Positions 19,401 to 21,847 of a stretch of 21,847 nucleotides of DNA are shown here, piece by piece (the first letter of the stretch is position 1; every line of letters starts with the position of its first letter). The position numbers and the translations under genes are program-made. Below the pieces are notes generated by a model that was not told the origin of the DNA, searched no databases, and worked only from the letters and a program-made list of their open reading frames with translations. Source of the DNA: a virus; the IMG/VR virus record IMGVR_UViG_3300017818_000127, positions 1 through 21,847 of that record. One strand, 5' to 3'.

Positions 19401-21847
19401 TAAGTTGTTCCTGCTGCAGGTGTATATGATTTACCATTACTGTTTGTAATATCAATTAATTGTCTGAATGATTCATTTGACCTATGAATACTTCCAAGGT
19501 CTGTGATTGTGTTGTTAGCAACTAATTGCTTCAACTCTGTCATTGAACCAACGGTTTCTGGTCTTTCATTTAACCAAGTATCTTCTGCAGAAGTTTTAGA
19601 CCTGTATGCTATACCTGCTTGTTTAGCATTATAGTTTGAACCTGTAATAATATCTCTTTCAACTGCAGGTAAGATGTGTTTAAGAACATCTCTCTCACAT
19701 TTTTCTGAATCATATCTAAAGTAGTTATAATCAATATAACCAAGCATTAAGTCTTGAATAAATTCTTTGTTTTCTTGTAATTGAATTCTAGCATTACGCT
19801 TACTTGCTGTGATTGATGTATCATCAGAGAAGTAAATCTTAGAATTCGCTAAAATAACTGAGTTAACATCAGCTGATACGAATGTATGTGGTGCAACATA
19901 AGCTGAAGGACCAACTAACACTGTAATCGAATTAGATGTGACAGAGTCAATCTCTACTGGTGTTTTGTATGTTGGGTCATGTGGTCTTGGGTGTGATAAT
20001 TGTGTAACTGTACCATCACCTTCACATGAGAATGTTATACTCTCTGGTTTGAAGAATACTCTATCACCTTTGGATAGACCATGCTTACTTCCAAGAGTTA
20101 ACGTCATATAACCAGTTGCTGCATCATATGTTCCGCCTGTCGGTGTCCATGTGTATGTAGTAGCTGCTTGGATTGCGTCCTTATATGCACTTACGAATGT
20201 ATGTACTTTATTGACACCTGCCGGTTTTGCATCAACCGTTATAGTTGTTTGTGTTATCGATACAATATCAAATTTCTGATTCCACAATGGGTCACTTGGA
20301 CGTGGATGTGAAATATTGATTGGATTTCCTGTTCCATCTTCTGGACATGAGAATGTCATTCCATTCTCTTTAATAAAGATACCATCTCCAACTTTAAATG
20401 CATGGTCACCTATGGTAACTTCCATTAAACCACTTACGTGGTCATAAGAAGCATCTGTAGGTGTATAAGAAGCAGGTTCAGGTAATAACTTAATTCCATT
20501 ACCTTCTAATTGACCGATGATTTCGTCAAATGCTTCATCAGCTCTTACGTGACCAATTTCTGTATTTGCATCGATGAGTTCGTTTGTTTTATCTTTAAGA
20601 TGACGATATGCTGCAATTGTTTCATTACGTTGTTTATCAACTACTTTAGCAGCTGCATTCATGTAATAAGCATTACCCGCAGTTACTGCATTATAGTTTG
20701 TTCCTAATAACATATCATACTTAACAGCTGGAAGAATATAATCAGTTGTATCTCTTCTACATGCTACACTATCATAAGAGAAGAACTCATCATTATTATC
20801 AATCCAATCTGTTAATTCATCTTGAATAAATGACCTGTTGTCTTGTATTAACTCTCTAGCTGCTGTTCTTTCAGGATTATAAATGTCGTCAACCCATGTA
20901 ATTGGGTTCATGTTTTCTTCACCATATTGAAGAACATTAAAGAGTTCTTGCATTGAAGTATTTGCTCTATTAATAATATTTGTTGAGCCTTCGAAAATAC
21001 CTTCAATCTGGTCTTGTAAATATTCGTTTGCTGCGACTGTTTGTTCTAATTGGTCACCTACAACTTTTTGTGAGATAGGTGAACGATATGTAATACCAGC
21101 TAATCTACCCCAGTAGTTAGAATCTAATGCAACGTCATAACCTAATCCATCAACAATAATTCTTGTATCTCTTTCACATTTACCAGCATCGTATCCTGTG
21201 TAATTTAATCCACCGTTCGCTGTATTTGATGTGAGATAGTCAACCATATCATCGACGATATCGTCATAAGCATTCTCAATAGTGTCAGCAAATACTGTGT
21301 TACCGAATATAGTTGCATTGGTTGCTTTAGGTGCGAAGAACTGAGTTGTACCCTTAGCTCTCATTGAGATGTCACCGAACTGAGTACCTGAGTTGTTCAA
21401 TGTCATTTGTCCACCGTTCAATGCGTAGAATGCGCATCGTACGAAGATGGATAGAGAACCGATACCGTTTACACCAGCACCATCCCTAGCAACATAACCC
21501 ATACCGTTTTGAGAACGAGGTGTGAAACCAAAACATAATACGTAAGTATATAATGAATCTGGGTCTAATACTCTTCTATCTGCAAGTAGACATCCACCAC
21601 CTCTTCCAACTAATCTGTTAGGGAAGTCGTCGATACCAATTACGTCGATTGTAGCAGTACCACCAGATTCAGATGTAATAGTATCCCCAACCGCAAAACC
21701 TTTGTTGTTCTTTAAGTTTCTTACGTGAATCTTATTATCAGAAGCAAGTTCAGAAACGTAAGATACGAAACCAACTGCACCAGATGAGAATGTAATCTCA
21801 TCATCAACCGCAAATCCAGAAACACTTGAAACATTACTTAATGTAAA
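13424..21847 (-). CDS. Giant modular virion structural protein, at least 2807 aa, 5' end beyond the right edge
   Basis: The frame is open from the stop (TAA, 13426-13424) to the window edge: 2807 codons with no start needed. The ATG at 21502-21500 is internal, since 115 more in-frame codons precede it and match the protein's style (GFAVGDTITSESGGTATIDV). Residues are counted from the right edge. Residues 1-180 are beta-rich, with a region (SIFVRCAFYALNGGQMTLNN, then FGDISMRAKG) reminiscent of phage beta-helix or beta-solenoid parts. Residues about 190-2560 carry twelve helical modules centred on C-x-R-D and six beta modules centred on TF[TS]C. The C-terminus (about 2640-2807) is a separate domain with FGSLVESIAHQFNGASAGVN and a basic tail ending SVRKLARRASNSRAAL. 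No signal peptide is visible in this part. I recall such modules in very large proteins of marine phages; no function is established to my knowledge. Likely a long fibre, baseplate arm or adhesin. Confidence 0.85.
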   Translation of the reverse strand, partial: FTLSNVSSVSGFAVDDEITFSSGAVGFVSYVSELASDNKIHVRNLKNNKGFAVGDTITSESGGTATIDVIGIDDFPNRLVGRGGGCLLADRRVLDPDSLYTYVLCFGFTPRSQNGMGYVARDGAGVNGIGSLSIFVRCAFYALNGGQMTLNNSGTQFGDISMRAKGTTQFFAPKATNATIFGNTVFADTIENAYDDIVDDMVDYLTSNTANGGLNYTGYDAGKCERDTRIIVDGLGYDVALDSNYWGRLAGITYRSPISQKVVGDQLEQTVAANEYLQDQIEGIFEGSTNIINRANTSMQELFNVLQYGEENMNPITWVDDIYNPERTAARELIQDNRSFIQDELTDWIDNNDEFFSYDSVACRRDTTDYILPAVKYDMLLGTNYNAVTAGNAYYMNAAAKVVDKQRNETIAAYRHLKDKTNELIDANTEIGHVRADEAFDEIIGQLEGNGIKLLPEPASYTPTDASYDHVSGLMEVTIGDHAFKVGDGIFIKENGMTFSCPEDGTGNPINISHPRPSDPLWNQKFDIVSITQTTITVDAKPAGVNKVHTFVSAYKDAIQAATTYTWTPTGGTYDAATGYMTLTLGSKHGLSKGDRVFFKPESITFSCEGDGTVTQLSHPRPHDPTYKTPVEIDSVTSNSITVLVGPSAYVAPHTFVSADVNSVILANSKIYFSDDTSITASKRNARIQLQENKEFIQDLMLGYIDYNYFRYDSEKCERDVLKHILPAVERDIITGSNYNAKQAGIAYRSKTSAEDTWLNERPETVGSMTELKQLVANNTITDLGSIHRSNESFRQLIDITNSNGKSYTPAAGTTYDPTSGKLVLSIGAHDFEPGQNIVLDDESVTFTCALDGNATQHSYPRKGDPAYRTPVLINKVTSTTIEVNVGGYENGTAHTFVSATANSVKASDYISSFTPSTATYDPATGVFEATIGNHSFEVGDYVELKPESIVFTCAQDSNTVEHAYPATHHPAYKTPVKLTGVTATTITMNVGVGSGGAHTFVRADVGAIEGDPIIWTDPSKYLKYYTPTTATYNPGTGESVVTIPGHDLLVDDFIEFAPYSFTFTCSQDGDATEHSYPRKGDGNFNTPMQITAVNGDDITVDVGAGSGGTHTFVRVSNEAVAKVTTNSDGFYAAQQLQANRNMIQDEVMAYLDNNYFVFDGAKCSRDTGFILDAVRRDVATGANYNAVFNGLGYRIGTVGANKVINDQLPQTTGSINYLKSEIAAELSGNSLARANAAFDEIIDIITNGSANANTLAFGANGVSAQTIEARNALQNNRAFIQAEITAYIAQEFPNLNYDVADCERDTGYLVDALSWDIQHGSNSASINFARLYFENAIAVLPGDQKIPTAKAWQHIADVAYQVVRDQAVTPTSGNAASQDQSLTDVGIAIANDVKDLVNIVTDTIRNESLDWLPEYIEPTIEATYEDAVNKIDGQTEPLSIDVIGYVQREWKGLPYEKAKCRRDVGLIVDAASKDIIYGGNANVIEAAKYYFRLDDEQSADYEQLRSVNVLPLEVLGQFKDTAEEYKTANVSGLRTLTNILPIEQRIPTMEAFRHLADVASNVVQEIAITPSANNVPSQDTSGTPADAATGTAIHDLIEIVANVVDDDSDENLTTTLVSPTVDSNRTAARVQIQRNKDFIAEDVIAKLKKDYYTFDGDKCKRDVGILIDAVKRDVLTNSNFNAVFNGLAYRIGTTGADAVITEQLSETIKAIEYTRDIAVNNVTSSVGKQRAMTAFNEILDIMKNGSTNADAITYGSVSQAGNNGINAREQLLNNKAFLQAEITAWIAQNYGSLVYDSAKCERDLGYLIDAVIFDAMHGGNSASINDTKLYFENAISVLPEDQRAPTAAAFNHIGTVARSVVLDTAVTPTTGNAESQNFSAGSVGTPLADKIEGLFGLVATAISDNGLEVNPDVEEPNTTFYTDELASYVELDASKEAIQDGILAYLARYFDILPYSEAKCRRDVGYILDGVSHDIQYGGNAATLNNAYLYFDNAVNTLPKEQRAASKEAFTHVANVVEHVVRRMEVDQSRWIKQTFGVQTATYDPVTGIMVVTTKAPHGLTTDDYVIVEDEGITFSCGGSVEISHPRPDIDPNHRQPLRITAVTNQTFTVNAGYAKGYAGAHTFVSALPNAILHIENQIYKQDMSQIAGDPEIAIRAKNLVNIISNVVDKGSYVDFPNRVDPLQTWQAQPFIDSKELIEDASTGLATSVLNYISNVHNGLSFPEAKCRRDIGYLLDAISHDVQYDGNIATLTATKIYFENGISVLPADTRTQTADIYNYLGTVLDAVVQEDNSVANTTYTSTTQDLLGTPATAIEGGRVSDLIGIVEDAIRADNLDSLPLPVEPTIAWVDTGIQGAAQQIEDNTESLADELIYYIRQEFDVLDYNRAKCRRDIGYLLDAFSYDLNYGGNIASRWNADFYFWNNQFRVPEDQRIPTAKAYKQLGVICKDIVLGKYPNQTVLGEVGTDVESKKVKGLADMFYKTQFFKDTKYLPAKEEPDYTYVDDTFTSAQFILEQNKLDLAFDVVRFVNTTYDYIDINLTRRDGYNLLEAITNDFRYEDASAGVPVYGNVAGSQKSTRSFTAAFFDQKGQHTFPVFNPSNTAYKYQGSVSQLSDLAAITGQKPNHAYIVADNYAVSHFAGDIYYWNGTTWVLDQTNDTSLLDAFTGAWDRMRDYIVNNLSPNSQHDLMVEGLFNDCLKDNILRPETLVFGSLVESIAHQFNGASAGVNRNALPLNFRNLGSAISAVASVLSEDGGRIRWSGADELNNQYFARGLRINGRTGRIEGRPFTSSVRKLARRASNSRAAL
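15462..15740 (-). repeat. Isolated sixth beta module (TFSC...HTFVSA) of the giant protein
   Basis: It has the same plan as the five modules at 18500-20466: TATYDPVTG, then HGL..DDYV, ITFSC (Cys codon 15616-15614), SHPRP, DP, P[LV].I..V and AHTFVSA. It sits between CxRD modules 9 and 10, far from the others, with a shorter acidic loop after the cysteine. Confidence 0.85.
15780..18460 (-). repeat. Two tandem copies of a three-module block (I-II-II), about 1.49 kb each
   Basis: CxRD modules 4-5-6 (about 18460-16971) and 7-8-9 (about 16970-15780) correspond one to one. Matching cysteine codons are 1488, 1491+3 and 1500 bases apart (4 to 7, 5 to 8, 6 to 9). Shared marks beyond the module core are NAVFNGL.YRIGT.GA in 4 and 7, then NG[ST].[NA].A and a run Q[AT]EITA[YW]IAQ, then A.TPT.GNA.SQ after modules 5 and 8. 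This indicates an ancestral duplication of a whole block, not only of single modules. Confidence 0.8.
18500..20466 (-). repeat. Five beta modules (TF[TS]C ... HTFV) of the giant protein
   Basis: Modules at about 20466-20184, 20150-19870, 19427-19145, 19107-18836 and 18771-18500. Each is about 92-95 residues: [YWF]TP....YD..[TS]G, [LI][GP].H.[FL]..[GD]D, [IV].F[TS]C..D[GS], [HY].[YH]P[RA]..[DH]P, P[VM].[IL]..V....I.V.[VA], then HTFV[SR]A or HTFV[SR]V. The cysteine codons are at 20347-20345, 20026-20024, 19303-19301, 18988-18986 and 18652-18650. Modules occur as a pair (between CxRD 2 and 3) and a triplet (between 3 and 4). The fold is likely a beta-sandwich or beta-barrel (inference). Confidence 0.85.

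Larger units (their letters stand above)
14200..21290 (-). repeat. Twelve helical CxRD modules of the giant protein
   Basis: Codons for C-x-R-D lie (high to low) at 21178-21167, 20761-20750, 19699-19688, 18358-18347, 17941-17930, 17467-17456, 16870-16859, 16447-16436, 15967-15956, 15166-15155 and 14680-14669; a twelfth reads TRRD at 14227-14216. Each module begins with a helix such as QIQRNKDFI, then a Tyr or Phe and 'D..KC.RD.G.[IL][IL]DA...D...G.N'. Two types exist: type I continues NYNAV..G.[AG]YR (modules 1-4 and 7); type II continues A.....YF.NA...LP.[DE]QR.PTA.A[FW].H[IL]..VA (modules 5, 6 and 8-11). Adjacent modules lie about 139 or 158-162 residues apart where no beta module intervenes. 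Confidence 0.9.

Noticed and set aside
21500-21502. ATG as start codon of the giant gene
   Set aside because: The frame stays open to the window edge with protein of the same kind upstream, and no ribosome binding site precedes this ATG.
1-21847. Prophage, transposon, tRNA or metabolic island
   Set aside because: No integrase, transposase, attachment repeat, tRNA-like fold or enzyme gene is visible; all coding DNA is virion structural in style.

Overview
The window looks like part of the late structural (tail, fibre and adhesin) region of a marine, T4-like tailed phage (myovirus). The grounds are: (i) every convincing gene lies on the minus strand, packed with short gaps or a 4-base overlap; (ii) the products are very long, repeat-built beta-structured or collagen-like proteins typical of phage fibres, one ending in a Peptidase_S74 intramolecular chaperone; (iii) an exact T4-type late promoter box, TATAAATA, lies between genes, with a near-match (GATAAATA) at the same spacing before another gene; (iv) the DNA is AT-rich and the modules (DADLLDG, TGVTPG.YG, DAATKKYVD, RPT..GMIRYN, TFTC..DG, CxRD) resemble, from memory, those of cyanophage, pelagiphage and uncultured marine phage contigs. 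The host cannot be read from the sequence. There is no integrase, tRNA, IS element, CRISPR array or metabolic gene.

Layout in transcription order (right to left). 21847-13424: a giant structural protein of at least 2807 residues, whose 5' end lies beyond the right edge. It alternates about twelve helical 'CxRD' modules with six beta 'TFTC...HTFV' modules. 13407-12982: a 141-residue probable virion protein. 12937-7634: a 1767-residue collagen-like fibre with Gln-rich Gly-X-Y segments, four related globular inserts and a C-terminal S74 chaperone. 7633-7518: a terminator-like hairpin followed at once by a late promoter. 7517-7182: a 111-residue probable structural protein. 7185-3160: a 1341-residue fibre that begins with GTG inside the previous stop. 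3125-315: a 936-residue fibre. 260-1: the N-terminus of one more fibre-like protein that leaves the left edge.

How they work together (inference): the locus encodes at least four long adhesin or fibre polypeptides plus two small partners, so it probably builds the host-contact apparatus of the virion. Two transcription units are visible: one serving the collagen fibre, ending in the hairpin at 7563-7583, and one starting at the TATAAATA box and running through the 111-aa, 1341-aa, 936-aa and partial genes. No function beyond virion structure and receptor contact can be claimed. The most unusual object is the giant CxRD/beta alternating protein, in which nearly all cysteines sit at one fixed place in each module.
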